Assembly (NCBI GenBank): GCA_016196035.1 | Contig: JACPYM010000076.1 | Coordinates: 1-59,234 of the forward strand | Direction of reading: 5' to 3' | Length of the DNA: 59,234 nucleotides | DNA from: Acidobacteriota bacterium | GTDB taxonomy: Bacteria > Acidobacteriota > Blastocatellia > RBC074 | In this document: positions 8,337 through 17,881 of the stretch, in pieces | Layout of the letters: each line of letters begins with the position of its first letter | Position numbering within the stretch: position 1 is the first letter of the stretch | Made by a program: the position numbers and the translations under genes | The notes under the pieces: generated by a model | Told to the model about the DNA's origin: nothing | Databases searched by the model: none | The model's input: only the letters and a program-made list of their open reading frames with translations

Positions 8337-9107
8337 TTACTTCGACACGGTTTTGATTGTGATGCGGGCGACAGTCGCAATCTTATACCTAAAGGCGCGC
8401 CATGCCGCTTGTTTCATCTGCCCGGCGTCGCCCGTGGTAAGAAAAACATCCGCGCCACTCTTTGGCAATTGCCAGCCTTTAAGTTGATCCACCAACGCGC
8501 TGGCGGGATTGATAAAGACGGTCTTTGCCGACACGAATTCGCGCAACACCGGCGTGATCGCGGGGTAATGCGTGCAAGCCAGCAACAGGTGCGAGCAGTT
8601 TCTGATGGGAGCCAGGATACGGCGGCATTGCGCGCGCAATTCAGCCGAAGACACAGCGCCGCTTTCGATCAGCCCGGACAGTGGTTGTGCGATGCGTTGA
8701 GTCACTTCAATGCCCTGCGCTGCAAATGCTGTTCGATACACGCCGGACAACACCGTGCGCCTGCCACCGATCAACGCGAGCCGTGCGGGTTGCAGTCGCG
8801 CAGTCATTCGCACTGCGCTTTCGATCACGCCCTCTATCGGGAAATCGGTGACCTTCAGCAAAGGAAGCGCCGTGCTCGCCGCGTTGCAACCGATGACCAG
8901 ATGCGTCGCGCCTTGCGTTTGTAAAAACGCGCTGACGCTGTGCAACCGTTCGACTAATGCGCCGCGCGACATCTTGCCGTAAGGCGTGACGCCCGTGTCG
9001 GACAGGTACAGCACTGGGACGTCGCCGAGTCGCGCTTTGATCTGTTGCAGCACGCTAATGCCGCCGATGCCCCAATCCAGCATCGCCAAACGAGGTTTGT
9101 TCTGCAT
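8337..9107 (-). CDS. murI: Aspartate/glutamate racemase family protein (MurI-like)
   Basis: Glutamate racemase supplies D-glutamate for peptidoglycan. This 256-residue protein keeps both catalytic cysteines, C74 in IGCNAAST and C178 in ACTHYP, plus the PYG motif (SDTGVTPYGK). The N-terminal D-S-G-x-G-G block of MurI reads D11-W12-G-I-G-G: the acid is kept but the following Ser is Trp. That residue lines the active site in known enzymes, so substrate preference or activity may differ. The length is normal. It is transcribed with the methyltransferase gene upstream (7-bp gap). Family certain; the exact reaction is less so. Confidence 0.8.
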   Translation of the reverse strand: MQNKPRLAMLDWGIGGISVLQQIKARLGDVPVLYLSDTGVTPYGKMSRGALVERLHSVSAFLQTQGATHLVIGCNAASTALPLLKVTDFPIEGVIESAVRMTARLQPARLALIGGRRTVLSGVYRTAFAAQGIEVTQRIAQPLSGLIESGAVSSAELRAQCRRILAPIRNCSHLLLACTHYPAITPVLREFVSAKTVFINPASALVDQLKGWQLPKSGADVFLTTGDAGQMKQAAWRAFRYKIATVARITIKTVSK

Positions 9108-9114
9108 AGCGCTT

Positions 9115-10431
9115 TTACGGGTAAGTCAGTTTGACCTCGACGCCGCGTTCGACCGGGCCGGAGTCAAAGGCCACGATGCGCGCATTCCAACCGAGGTTGA
9201 GAATTTCCATGCGCTGCCCGGGAAAGCGGCTTTCGAGATACCATTTCATCTCGTGCTCGGAACGAATCGGGTTGTATTCCAGCATCTTCTTCCACGCCGG
9301 GTGCGTCACCAGTTTTTGCAGGTTCGCCTTGAAAGTCGCATTGCTTTGCTGCCTGAGCAGCGTGCGCAATTTGTCAGCCAGGAAGTGCGGATATTCCGAC
9401 AGCTTCACCGGCACCGTCACCATATCCACGATCAGCAATTTGCCGCCGGGTTTCACCACCCGTTTGATTTCACCCAGCAGCGGGTCCCAATCCAGATAAC
9501 GAAACGACATCAACGAAATCACCACATCGAAACTGTCGTCCGCAAACGGCAAGGCTGGCGTGTTGATCGTGGTAAAGCTGAGATTCTTGTGCGCTGCCGC
9601 TCTGGCCTGGGCGCGCTCGATCATCCCGGCGGATTCGTCTACGCCCACGCCCTGCTTGATCCTGCCGCTCAACGCCGACAATAGCGCGCCGTTACCGCAA
9701 CCGATGTCGAGCACTGTCAAATCATTCGCGGACAGCAAATGCCGATTCAGCCATTGCCATTCATCCTGCCGCACCTTGATGTCCGCAAACGCCGCGTCAT
9801 ACAACACCGCCACTTGGTTATAAGTCGGATCGCCCGCAGGCGCTTCAGGCGCAAAGCGCTTCAACTCTTCGGCGGGCATCAACCCGGCGAACTTCAGCAC
9901 CGAGGCGCCCAAGCCATGCGACTTGCGGCCCTTGCAGCCAATCGTATACAGCGTGTCTGTCGTCGTGTCCGCCCCGGCGTATTGATAGCGCGTCTTGCTG
10001 CGCGAAAAGGTTGTGTACCAAAAGAACCCGAACGCCTGCACCTTGAACGTGCGCGCAAAAAACGGCGCAAACCAACGCGCCGAACGGCAGCAATGAAAAT
10101 GCGCCGCAGCCCCATCGGCAAAGGGGAGTTCCAGCGTCTCCCATTCGTATGGGCTGAACTGTTCGGGAAACGCCACCGTCCCAAACATCGGCCCGTACAT
10201 CCCGGAATGCCCAACGAAATGAAACTCCCGGATGCACTGACCCGCCGCTTTGATTTCAGCAAACTGCCGCAACACGTCGCGCTTGCTTTCGACCGCACAA
10301 CAGCGGATTTCGCCCGCGAAGCCACTCATCCGTTTCTCGCGCGCCAGTGTCCTGGCGACGATAGGAAACTGCTGCCCGCCTTTGCGGTACAGCGTGGTGT
10401 AGATAATGAGGATGACTTGATTCGTTGACAT
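9115..10431 (-). CDS. Class I SAM methyltransferase with N-terminal H/C-dyad (caspase/CHAT-like?) domain
   Basis: A 438-residue two-domain protein. Residues ~205-400 form a class I methyltransferase: motif I VLDIGCGNGALL, the acidic end of strand 2 (GVGVDESAGM), motif IV DDSFDVVISL, and post-motif VVKPGGKLLIVD. The first ~200 residues are not part of the methyltransferase. They contain an isolated His in EFHFVGHSG (H75) and, about 40 residues later, Cys in HFHCCRSA (C114/C115) followed by a helix and a hydrophobic strand. This order and spacing match caspase/CHAT-type cysteine peptidases, though the usual H-G is H-S here. Start ATG 10431 has no strong ribosome-binding site. The methyltransferase call is firm; the N-terminal call is a hypothesis. 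Confidence 0.75.
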   Translation of the reverse strand: MSTNQVILIIYTTLYRKGGQQFPIVARTLAREKRMSGFAGEIRCCAVESKRDVLRQFAEIKAAGQCIREFHFVGHSGMYGPMFGTVAFPEQFSPYEWETLELPFADGAAAHFHCCRSARWFAPFFARTFKVQAFGFFWYTTFSRSKTRYQYAGADTTTDTLYTIGCKGRKSHGLGASVLKFAGLMPAEELKRFAPEAPAGDPTYNQVAVLYDAAFADIKVRQDEWQWLNRHLLSANDLTVLDIGCGNGALLSALSGRIKQGVGVDESAGMIERAQARAAAHKNLSFTTINTPALPFADDSFDVVISLMSFRYLDWDPLLGEIKRVVKPGGKLLIVDMVTVPVKLSEYPHFLADKLRTLLRQQSNATFKANLQKLVTHPAWKKMLEYNPIRSEHEMKWYLESRFPGQRMEILNLGWNARIVAFDSGPVERGVEVKLTYP

Positions 10432-10493
10432 GGCTGCGATTGTGTAGCCTAGAGCGGTTTGCAGTTACGTTTACGGGAGTCAGTTGACATATT

Positions 10494-10589
10494 GGGGCAG
10501 TACCGCGCGCGTGAACAAGCGGCGCGTCAAGCTTGCCCCCTTAGCTGAATTGCCAAAGCACCGCTTGCTCACGCGCGCGGTACTGCCCC
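10494..10589. repeat. Palindromic element, family A copy 1
   Basis: Two ~32-nt arms (10494-10525 and 10558-10589) are inverted copies with two mismatches. The arm begins GGGGCAGTACCGCGCGCGTG and ends AAGCGG. A second element with a closely similar arm occurs at 24268-24340. It occupies the gap between the methyltransferase start and the uvrA stop, so it may also act as a transcription barrier after uvrA. Confidence 0.8.
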
Positions 10590-10627
10590 GCTGCGCGGGT
10601 TTCCCGTACACCGTAGTGAAAACCGAT

Positions 10628-13546
10628 CTAAGCTCGCAAATGTCCTTTGAGAAAGCGCCCTGTGTGCGACCGCTTGCACGCCGCCACCTCTTCCGGCGTC
10701 CCCGTCACCACCACTGCGCCGCCCGCGTGTCCGCCTTCCGGCCCCAGATCAATTACGTGGTCAGCGGTCTTGATCACATCCAGGTGATGTTCAATCAACA
10801 GCACCGAATGCCCGGCGTTGACCAACCGATTCAACGATTCGAGCAGCTTTTCAATATCAGCCAAGTGCAAGCCCGTCGTCGGTTCATCCAGAATATACAG
10901 CGTATGTTTCGCGCGTTGCAGTTTGCTCAGTTCCGTCGCGATTTTGATGCGTTGGGCCTCGCCGCCTGAGAGCGTCGTCGCTGATTGCCCCAGCGTGAGA
11001 TAGCCCAAGCCTAAATCATTCAGCACTTCGACTTTTTTGCCGATGGTGGGTTCGCTGGCAAAGAAAGTCACGCCTTCTTCGACGGACATATTCAGCACGT
11101 CGTCAATCGTCTTGCCGCGCAGCGTGACTTCGAGCGTCTCGGCGTTGAAGCGCGCGCCTTTGCACGCGCCGCACGTGACTTCGACATCGGGCATGAAATA
11201 AAGCTGCGTGGTGATGGAGCCTTCGCCCTGGCACTCTTCGCAACGCCCGCCTTTGACGTTGAAGCTAAACCGCCCCGGCTTGTATTCACGTTCGACGGCG
11301 AGCGGCGCGCGCGTGAACAGGTCACGAATCGTGTCGTAAAAACCGATGTACGTCGCCGGGTTCGAGCGGCTGCTGCGGCCAATCGGCGATTGGTCAATGT
11401 TGACGACTTTGTGGACGTGTTCGAGGCCTTCTACGCCAGCGTGCGCGCCGGGCAACGTGCGCGTGTCTTCGAGGTTTTTCCAAAGGGCTTTGAACAGGAT
11501 TTCGTTGATGAGCGTGCTCTTGCCCGAACCCGACGCGCCCGTGACGGCGATGAGTTGGCCGAGCGGGATGGTTACGTCAATGCTTTTCAGATTGTTTTCG
11601 CGCGCGCCGCGAATCGTGAGCGTCTTACCGTTGCCTTTGCGCCGCTCGGTGGGTGTCTCAATGCTACGACGCCCCGAAAGAAATTGCCCTGTCGGCGAAG
11701 CCTTGCAGGCGAGCACATCTTTGAGCGTGCCTTGCGCGACGACTTCGCCGCCGTGAATGCCCGCGCCGATGCCCATCTCGATGACGTGATCGGCGGCGCG
11801 AATGGTGTCTTCGTCGTGTTCGACGACGATGACCGTGTTGCCGATGTCGCGCAGCCGTTCGAGCGTGGCGATCATCTTCACGTTGTCTTTCGGATGCAGC
11901 CCGATGCTCGGTTCATCCAGCACATAAAGCATCCCCATCAGCCCCGAACCGATTTGCGTAGACAAGCGAATGCGCTGCGATTCGCCACCCGACAGCGTGC
12001 CCGAACGCCGGTTGAAGTTCAGATAATCCAGCCCGATGCCCAGCAGCAATTCGACGCGCCCGCGAATTTCATTGAGCACTTGACGGCCGGCGTCCGCGCC
12101 GCGTCCGGCGGGTTTGAGCGTGCCGAGGAAGGCGTGCAATTCGTCGAAATTCATCTGGCCGAATTCGTACAGGCTCTTGTCCGCGATGGTGAACAGCAGC
12201 CGCGTGGCGCGAAGGCGCGCGCCGTTGCAGTCGGGGCAGGTGTGTTCGACCATCACTTTGTCGAGCCAGGCCTCCATGCCAGAACTCGCTTCGCCGCGCT
12301 GGCGGTAACGGCGGTAATGACGTTCGATGCGACGTGCGATGCCGTGAAAGCCTATCTCCCGGCCTTCCCAATCGGCGCGTTTGTCTTTCTCTTTCGCATC
12401 GGGCGGCGTCATTACTTTGAACTTCGTCTCGACGCCGTAAAGGATCGCGTTGTGCGCCTTGTCCGGCAACGCCGCCCACGGCGTATCAAGCGAAAACTTC
12501 AACGCCTGTGACAAGCTGTAGATCAATCGTCCGTCCCAGGTGTCCGGCTTGTAATTGAACGCTTCGCGCACAAAGCAGCCGCCGCGAATCGAACGGCGCG
12601 GATCAGGAATCAGCAATTCCGGGTGCGTCAGTTTGTAAACCCCCAGCCCGCCGCACGTCCGGCACGCGCTTTCGGGGTTATTGAACATGAAATAGTCCGG
12701 CTGGATGTCGCCGTAAACGAAATGATGTTTGGCGCTGGTCGTCGCGCGATAAAACTTTTCGGCTTCGGCCTTGCTTGCGCCTTTCAGGATATGAACCTGC
12801 ATCAGCCCATCGCCTACCAGCAACGTAGCCGCGATGCCCGCCTTGAGGGCTTTTTCGTGTTTGCGGTTGACGACGAAACGATCCACCACGGCCTCCATCT
12901 CTTTGACCGCCGCTTCGTCAAGTTCGATTTGTTCGGAGATATCGAGGGGCTGGCCATCCACGATCAACCGGCGGCAGCCTTTCTTGCGCAACTCAGTGAA
13001 GACGAAATCCAGTTCTTCGCCATAAACCTTAAACACCGGCGCGCGCAATTCGATCTCGGCGCCTGCGGGCAAGGAAAGAATGGCTTCGAGAATCTGGTTG
13101 GCCGAACGGCTCGGCGTCGGCTCGCCCGTGCGTGGGCAATGCGGTTCGGCAATCGTGGCAAAGAGCAAATTCAAATAGCTCGCAATATCGGTCATCGTAC
13201 CGACGGTTGAACGCGGATTGTTGGCGAGCGTTTTCTGTTCAATCGAAATGACGGGCGAGAGGCCGAAGATGAAATCTACGTCAGGCTTGGAAACTTGGGC
13301 GATGAACCGTTTGGCGAAGCTCGACAGCGATTCCATATAGCGCCGCTGCCCTTCGGCATAAATCGTATCGAAAGCCAACGAGGACTTACCAGAGCCGCTT
13401 AAGCCGGTCACGACGATCAACTGATCACGCGGGATTTCGAGCGTGATGTTCTTGAGGTTGTGGACGCGCGCGCCTTGTATAGCAATGGTGGTGCGGGCGG
13501 TGCCACGCGGGGTGCTGTTGCTTGAGTTGGTTTGTTGCTTTTTCAT
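10628..13546 (-). CDS. uvrA: UvrA-family excinuclease ATPase
   Basis: The DNA-damage-sensing ATPase of nucleotide excision repair, 972 residues (normal ~940-970). It has two ABC modules. The first has Walker [10 protein letters not shown] near residue 50 and signature [12 protein letters not shown]. The second has [12 protein letters not shown] and [12 protein letters not shown] with [13 protein letters not shown]. The zinc-finger cysteines are present ([24 protein letters not shown] with CGACKGARF). The segment around [19 protein letters not shown] departs from the common SAYARQFLGQM form, so this may be a paralogue rather than the housekeeping UvrA; no uvrB is nearby. Start ATG 13546 overlaps the ycaQ-like stop by four bases (ATGA), indicating translational coupling; ATG 13552 is an alternative. 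Confidence 0.92.
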   Translation of the reverse strand: MKKQQTNSSNSTPRGTARTTIAIQGARVHNLKNITLEIPRDQLIVVTGLSGSGKSSLAFDTIYAEGQRRYMESLSSFAKRFIAQVSKPDVDFIFGLSPVISIEQKTLANNPRSTVGTMTDIASYLNLLFATIAEPHCPRTGEPTPSRSANQILEAILSLPAGAEIELRAPVFKVYGEELDFVFTELRKKGCRRLIVDGQPLDISEQIELDEAAVKEMEAVVDRFVVNRKHEKALKAGIAATLLVGDGLMQVHILKGASKAEAEKFYRATTSAKHHFVYGDIQPDYFMFNNPESACRTCGGLGVYKLTHPELLIPDPRRSIRGGCFVREAFNYKPDTWDGRLIYSLSQALKFSLDTPWAALPDKAHNAILYGVETKFKVMTPPDAKEKDKRADWEGREIGFHGIARRIERHYRRYRQRGEASSGMEAWLDKVMVEHTCPDCNGARLRATRLLFTIADKSLYEFGQMNFDELHAFLGTLKPAGRGADAGRQVLNEIRGRVELLLGIGLDYLNFNRRSGTLSGGESQRIRLSTQIGSGLMGMLYVLDEPSIGLHPKDNVKMIATLERLRDIGNTVIVVEHDEDTIRAADHVIEMGIGAGIHGGEVVAQGTLKDVLACKASPTGQFLSGRRSIETPTERRKGNGKTLTIRGARENNLKSIDVTIPLGQLIAVTGASGSGKSTLINEILFKALWKNLEDTRTLPGAHAGVEGLEHVHKVVNIDQSPIGRSSRSNPATYIGFYDTIRDLFTRAPLAVEREYKPGRFSFNVKGGRCEECQGEGSITTQLYFMPDVEVTCGACKGARFNAETLEVTLRGKTIDDVLNMSVEEGVTFFASEPTIGKKVEVLNDLGLGYLTLGQSATTLSGGEAQRIKIATELSKLQRAKHTLYILDEPTTGLHLADIEKLLESLNRLVNAGHSVLLIEHHLDVIKTADHVIDLGPEGGHAGGAVVVTGTPEEVAACKRSHTGRFLKGHLRA

Positions 13547-14733
13547 TGCCATTCCACTTGTGACGCGCCGATCAGGTGCGCCAGTCGCGCCAATGCTGCG
13601 TCCAATTTCTTCCGGCGTGCTTTGGTTACTTTGAGCTGCGGTTCCCAAAACACCTGACGCACAGCCAGGGTGTCGTGTTCACGCTGAAATTTGGAATCAA
13701 TACGCCCAACCAATTGCGCGCCTTCGAGCAGCGGCAACACGTAATAACCATATTGACGTTTCGGTGCGGGCACAAAAGCTTCAAAGCGGTAATCAAAGCC
13801 GAACAACCTTGTCACACGGGCGCGATCACGCATGACAGGGTCAAACGGCGAGAGCAAGCGCATGCGGTCGGGGGCGTCGGGTAAGTTGCGCAACCGCGCC
13901 TGCCAGTCGTGCAGCGCAAAGGCGGCGCGCGGTGGTTCGCCATGGCCGGATTCGATCAGCACCGCCACGATCTCGCCAGATTTTGCCGCTTGGGTGCACC
14001 ATTGCCGTGCTTGGACAAGCGGGATGGCGTGCCAGAACTCGGCGATTTCTTTGGGTGTGGCGATTACCAATCGCTCGAACGACGTGCGGCAGGCCCATTC
14101 GAGATGCTCGGCTTCGGTTGGCGCGCCGAGCATGGTAACGGCGGGCAAGACGCGCTCGGTCAGGTCATAAACCTTCTGAAACTTGTCCCGCCGCGTCACC
14201 AGCAATTCGCCAGTAAACCAGAGATATTCGAGCGCCGTTTTTTGCGGTTTCCAGTCCCACCAGCCAGCGGCTTTTCCTTGGCGGTCATGCTCGAAATCCT
14301 GCGAACGCAACGGCCCTTCGCGCGCAATACGCTCGCGCACGTGCGCCAAGGTTCGTTCCGGTTGCTCACCCATGCGCGGCCCCCACCAGCGGTTTCGCAG
14401 CCGCGTTTCATAACGGGCAAAGCGCGGCTTCCAATGCACAAACCACGCCGTTGGAATCGCCGCTGCATCGTGCGTCCAATGCTCAAACAGATGCCGGTCT
14501 TGTTCGAGCAAGCGTGTGAAGTGTTCGTGCCGGTAGCCGTCCAACCGGCTGCCGAGCGTCAGATGATGCGCGCGCTCAATATAGTTAATCGAATCGAGTT
14601 GCACGAAGCCTATTTGCTCGATCAGTTTGGCGAGCGTCGTGTGCGTCGCTTTGCGTGCGGGATCGGCGAGCAAGCCCTGCGCGCCGAGAAACAAACGGCG
14701 CGCGGCTTCGGTGGAGATTAGTGGAGGCTTCAT
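13543..14733 (-). CDS. YcaQ/AlkZ-like winged-helix DNA glycosylase
   Basis: A 396-residue protein of the HTH_42 (YcaQ/AlkX, AlkZ) family. These enzymes remove bulky or crosslinked N7-alkylpurines and can unhook interstrand crosslinks. The catalytic Q-x-D motif is in [16 protein letters not shown]. The C-terminal part has the expected [20 protein letters not shown] and YYVLPLL...LVGRIDSK blocks. The ATG at 14733 begins 2 bp after the ankyrin stop, and the gene's own stop overlaps the uvrA start, so the pair is coupled. This couples base-excision unhooking with excision repair. It is the strongest functional hint in the operon. Confidence 0.88.
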   Translation of the reverse strand: MKPPLISTEAARRLFLGAQGLLADPARKATHTTLAKLIEQIGFVQLDSINYIERAHHLTLGSRLDGYRHEHFTRLLEQDRHLFEHWTHDAAAIPTAWFVHWKPRFARYETRLRNRWWGPRMGEQPERTLAHVRERIAREGPLRSQDFEHDRQGKAAGWWDWKPQKTALEYLWFTGELLVTRRDKFQKVYDLTERVLPAVTMLGAPTEAEHLEWACRTSFERLVIATPKEIAEFWHAIPLVQARQWCTQAAKSGEIVAVLIESGHGEPPRAAFALHDWQARLRNLPDAPDRMRLLSPFDPVMRDRARVTRLFGFDYRFEAFVPAPKRQYGYYVLPLLEGAQLVGRIDSKFQREHDTLAVRQVFWEPQLKVTKARRKKLDAALARLAHLIGASQVEWQ

Positions 14734-14735
14734 CT

Positions 14736-15716
14736 TTAACTCGCTCCGTGTTGTTGCAGCAAAGCTGCAATCTCGGCGTGCCCCTTCTTCCGCGCCCAAG
14801 CCAGCGGCATCGCCCACGTCGCACCCGCTTTGTTCACATCCGCGCCACGTTCCAACAAAAGGGTGACCATCTCTTGCTGGCCCCAGTGTGCGGCATAGCC
14901 CAGTGGTGTGGATCGGTTCTCCTCATCAATCGGATTAATGTCCGCGCCGTAGTCGAGCAGTAAGCCGGCCTTGCGAACTTCTCCCTTAAACGCCAAATCG
15001 TGCAGCAACGTGACGTGCCGCCAGTTCATGTGATTAGGATTCATGCCGTGTTCCAGCAGAAAGACCGCACTCTCGTATTTCTTGAAATAGTACTCCTTCG
15101 CCCATTTGGAGATGTCGGGAACGCGCGCGCCGTAGCGCATCAACAATTCAAGCATTTCGAAGGCTTCAGCTTTTGCGGGCATTGCCAATATGCCTTCGCC
15201 CCAAAACGTATCTTCATCCAGCGCGAGTTCAGGGCGATCCTTCAATAGGGCTTCGACCTCGGTGAGCCGGTTATGATCCACCGCTGCTTGGAAGCGCCGC
15301 ACCGTTTCATCTTTGCCGCGCTCAATTTTCCCGATGTCTTCCCACGTGCGTAACAGTGTGGAGTCAGCGATACTCTGTTCCAGAAATGCCAAAATCTCGG
15401 CGTATTCTCGGTCAGCAGCAACTGTCACGAGCAGTTCCAGGAAAGGATGGGTTTTATAGTTCGGATCAATCCCGGCTTGCGCGATTAGGTAGCGGACAAG
15501 TTCAAGATGTCCTTCGCGTACCGCCAAGTGCAATGGTGAGGTGTAGTCATATTGGCAAGTGAGCAGCTCCGGGCAATGCTGCGCCAATTCTTTCACCCGC
15601 GCCAAATCGCCGTTCTGGCTGGCAACCAGCATATTCCAGACATCGGTGGTGGTCGAGACGATGCCGTTGTGAAGCTCCAGCGGGCGCGTTTTCTTCAGTT
15701 CATTGGGTTGAATCAT
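14736..15716 (-). CDS. Ankyrin-repeat protein
   Basis: A 326-residue protein-interaction scaffold with no signal peptide. Ankyrin repeats are clear near the N-terminus (SPLHLAVREGHLELVRYLIA) and at the C-terminus (STPLGYAAHWGQQEMVTLLL, then AMPLAWARKKGHAEIAALL). More degenerate repeats lie between (TLLHDLAFKGEVRKAGLLLD). A strong AAGGAGG lies upstream of the ATG at 15716. It sits 15 bp after the LRR gene and 2 bp before the glycosylase, so the four genes form one transcript. It might tether or regulate the repair enzymes, which is inference only. Confidence 0.85.
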   Translation of the reverse strand: MIQPNELKKTRPLELHNGIVSTTTDVWNMLVASQNGDLARVKELAQHCPELLTCQYDYTSPLHLAVREGHLELVRYLIAQAGIDPNYKTHPFLELLVTVAADREYAEILAFLEQSIADSTLLRTWEDIGKIERGKDETVRRFQAAVDHNRLTEVEALLKDRPELALDEDTFWGEGILAMPAKAEAFEMLELLMRYGARVPDISKWAKEYYFKKYESAVFLLEHGMNPNHMNWRHVTLLHDLAFKGEVRKAGLLLDYGADINPIDEENRSTPLGYAAHWGQQEMVTLLLERGADVNKAGATWAMPLAWARKKGHAEIAALLQQHGAS

Positions 15717-15731
15717 CGTTTCCTCCTTCCT

Positions 15732-17717
15732 TTACCAATAATTTGCGCGAACAGTGGTTGGGAATACCCCCATTCCTGCGCGTGTGACATTGGGCGAGCC
15801 GCCAACCGTGATTTCTCGCAAGTGTGGCATGCTTGCCAAATAGGCCAAGCCCGCATTGCTGATCCCTCCGCACTCCCAAAACTCCAAGGTTTCGAGCGAA
15901 TGCATTCGGCCCAACAATTCCAGACTGCGGTCGGTGATTTTGGTCTTGCCTGCGTAATACGTTTTAAGCTTGGACAAGCCCGTGAGGTGTTCGGTCGCCG
16001 CGTCGCCGGTGTCGTGGCAATACATGCACCAGAGGTTTTCCAGTTGTTCGCAACGGCCCACGTGGCGGAATCCAGCGTCAGTCACATCCATCGGCATCAG
16101 GCCACGCAACGCCGGAAAGCGCGGCAGCGTGGAGAGGGCTGCATCATCTACGTTCTTGCAACTCACCGCCAAGCCTTTGAGCGCGGGCATCTCTGCCAGC
16201 GCAGTGAAGCCACGTGAACCGAGGTTCGGGCATTCGCGTCCCCAGATGTATTCGATGGTTTGTGAACGGCTCAGTGCCGTAAAGCCGTCGTCGCTTGCCA
16301 CTGTTCCCTGCCCCATCAACATGCGTAACTGTGGAATGGCGGCAATGTGGCGCATCGCTTCGTCACTGCAAAGCGCATCCTGGCAACCCAGAAAACCTAA
16401 CTTGGGCAAATCCGCGAGCGGCTTGAGTCCGGCAGCAGTCAAAGCCGAGACATGCCAGAAAAAAGTCAGGCCGAATAAGCCATCAAGTCCGGCGATGCTG
16501 GCAAAACCTTTGTCGGTAAAAGGGCCGTCCAACAACAAATGATTCGGCTCGGCGTCGGGCGACATCAGTTCGTATTTCATCTGCCCGCCTTGCCAGGTTT
16601 TGAAGACGGGCAACTGATGAAGCAGCGGGATTCCGGCATCGGTGACCAAGCGTCCCGTCTTGAAACGGCGCAAATTACGCTTGCCCGTCAACACCCGGAT
16701 TGCGCCATCACCCGTGTGTGTGCCTAGCAAATCCACACTTTCCAACTGATCACAAAAGGCCAAGTTGGCGACGCCCGCGTCCGAAATGCCGCTTTGCCAA
16801 CACATCTGGAAGCGTCTGAGTTCAGGCAGATGACGCAAACATTCCAACCCACGATCCGTAATCTGCCCGCCGGGATATTCGCTCAAATCTATCTCTTGCA
16901 GTTGTGGCATGCGGGCCAAGTGACGCAACCCATCGTCGGTGATGCGTTTGGTGCCGCCAAAATTCAGGTTCGTCACAAAATCGAGTTGCGCCAACTGTGC
17001 CAGCGCGGCGTCCGTCAGCAATCCATTGGCGTTTAGACTGGTGAGCTGTTGCTCTTCCATCACGGCAAACAACGTGTCCCAATCCTGGCTGGACATTGTC
17101 GGCCCTGGCTCAATCGCGTGTCGCTCCCAGTCAATCTTATAAAACGGCGGCGTCGAACTTCGTCCGATGGGGGCAGCGCGTAAGTCGCTTGGCGGTTGGG
17201 CAAAGCTTTCCAAAAACCCAGCCCAATCTTCGAAGCCATGCTGTCGGGCCAGAATCAATTGCGCATCGGCCAAAGTAAATTCCCCATTCCATTCGGCCAC
17301 GCCCAGCAGGGCGCGCATGCGTTGCTGCACCATTCCCTGAAAGCGCTCTATCGTCGCCTTGCCGGGCAGTTGCTCATCCAGACGTTGCTGGGCGGCGGCA
17401 TCCCCGTGATAGGTCGCGACAATATCCTGTGCCAGCTTTTCATAGCGCGCCTGGTATTCGGTCGGATTGATGGTTTCAACGTGGCGTACCAACTTGGCCC
17501 AGCTCTCAAACCCATATTCACGCGCCAACACGAATTGCGCGTAAGCCAACGTCAGCAGGTTTGCGGTTGGGGTCGAAGCAGCCAAACGCGGGTTGCTGGC
17601 GCAAATGCGTTCCGTGGCGAGGGCATCAGCGCGGTAATCTTTTAGCAATTCTTTGGCTTGTTTGCGGAGTTGTTCGAGCGAAGGGTGCGCGGGCAGGCGC
17701 AAAGTGGAATCAGACAT
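15732..17717 (-). CDS. Leucine-rich-repeat protein with duplicated N-terminal helical motif
   Basis: A 661-residue cytoplasmic protein. The N-terminal ~190 residues contain two copies of a helical motif ending in (L/F)T-L-A-x-A-Q-x-x-L-A-R-x-x-G-F-x-x-W (LAYAQFVLAREYGFESW; LADAQLILARQHGFEDW). The first copy is preceded by PSLEQLRKQAKELLKDYRA. This motif precedes ankyrin repeats in many acidobacterial proteins. The remainder consists of ~25-residue LRRs of the Cys-containing/AMN1 type (ITDDGLRHLARMPQLQEIDL; ITDRGLECLRHLPELRRF; ITDRSLELLGRMHSLETLEF). AAGGAG precedes the ATG at 17717. It is the first gene of the LRR-Ank-YcaQ-UvrA operon and may recognise a partner or ligand. Confidence 0.8.
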   Translation of the reverse strand: MSDSTLRLPAHPSLEQLRKQAKELLKDYRADALATERICASNPRLAASTPTANLLTLAYAQFVLAREYGFESWAKLVRHVETINPTEYQARYEKLAQDIVATYHGDAAAQQRLDEQLPGKATIERFQGMVQQRMRALLGVAEWNGEFTLADAQLILARQHGFEDWAGFLESFAQPPSDLRAAPIGRSSTPPFYKIDWERHAIEPGPTMSSQDWDTLFAVMEEQQLTSLNANGLLTDAALAQLAQLDFVTNLNFGGTKRITDDGLRHLARMPQLQEIDLSEYPGGQITDRGLECLRHLPELRRFQMCWQSGISDAGVANLAFCDQLESVDLLGTHTGDGAIRVLTGKRNLRRFKTGRLVTDAGIPLLHQLPVFKTWQGGQMKYELMSPDAEPNHLLLDGPFTDKGFASIAGLDGLFGLTFFWHVSALTAAGLKPLADLPKLGFLGCQDALCSDEAMRHIAAIPQLRMLMGQGTVASDDGFTALSRSQTIEYIWGRECPNLGSRGFTALAEMPALKGLAVSCKNVDDAALSTLPRFPALRGLMPMDVTDAGFRHVGRCEQLENLWCMYCHDTGDAATEHLTGLSKLKTYYAGKTKITDRSLELLGRMHSLETLEFWECGGISNAGLAYLASMPHLREITVGGSPNVTRAGMGVFPTTVRANYW

Positions 17718-17881
17718 ACGAATCTCCTTTCAGATGTGCCCGTGTCCGCACGCCGGGCTGAAAGAAGATCGAAGTTGTTTCGGTCAGATGTTTCAGGTGG
17801 GCTCGGCCCTCTCCGCGGACTAGAGGCGTCCTGCACGCGCGGCGCACCATAGCACCTCGACTCTTGTTGGGCAATACGTGG

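Noticed and set aside
11390-12511. Plus-strand open frame of 373 codons
   Set aside because: Antisense shadow of uvrA; no ribosome-binding site or domain.
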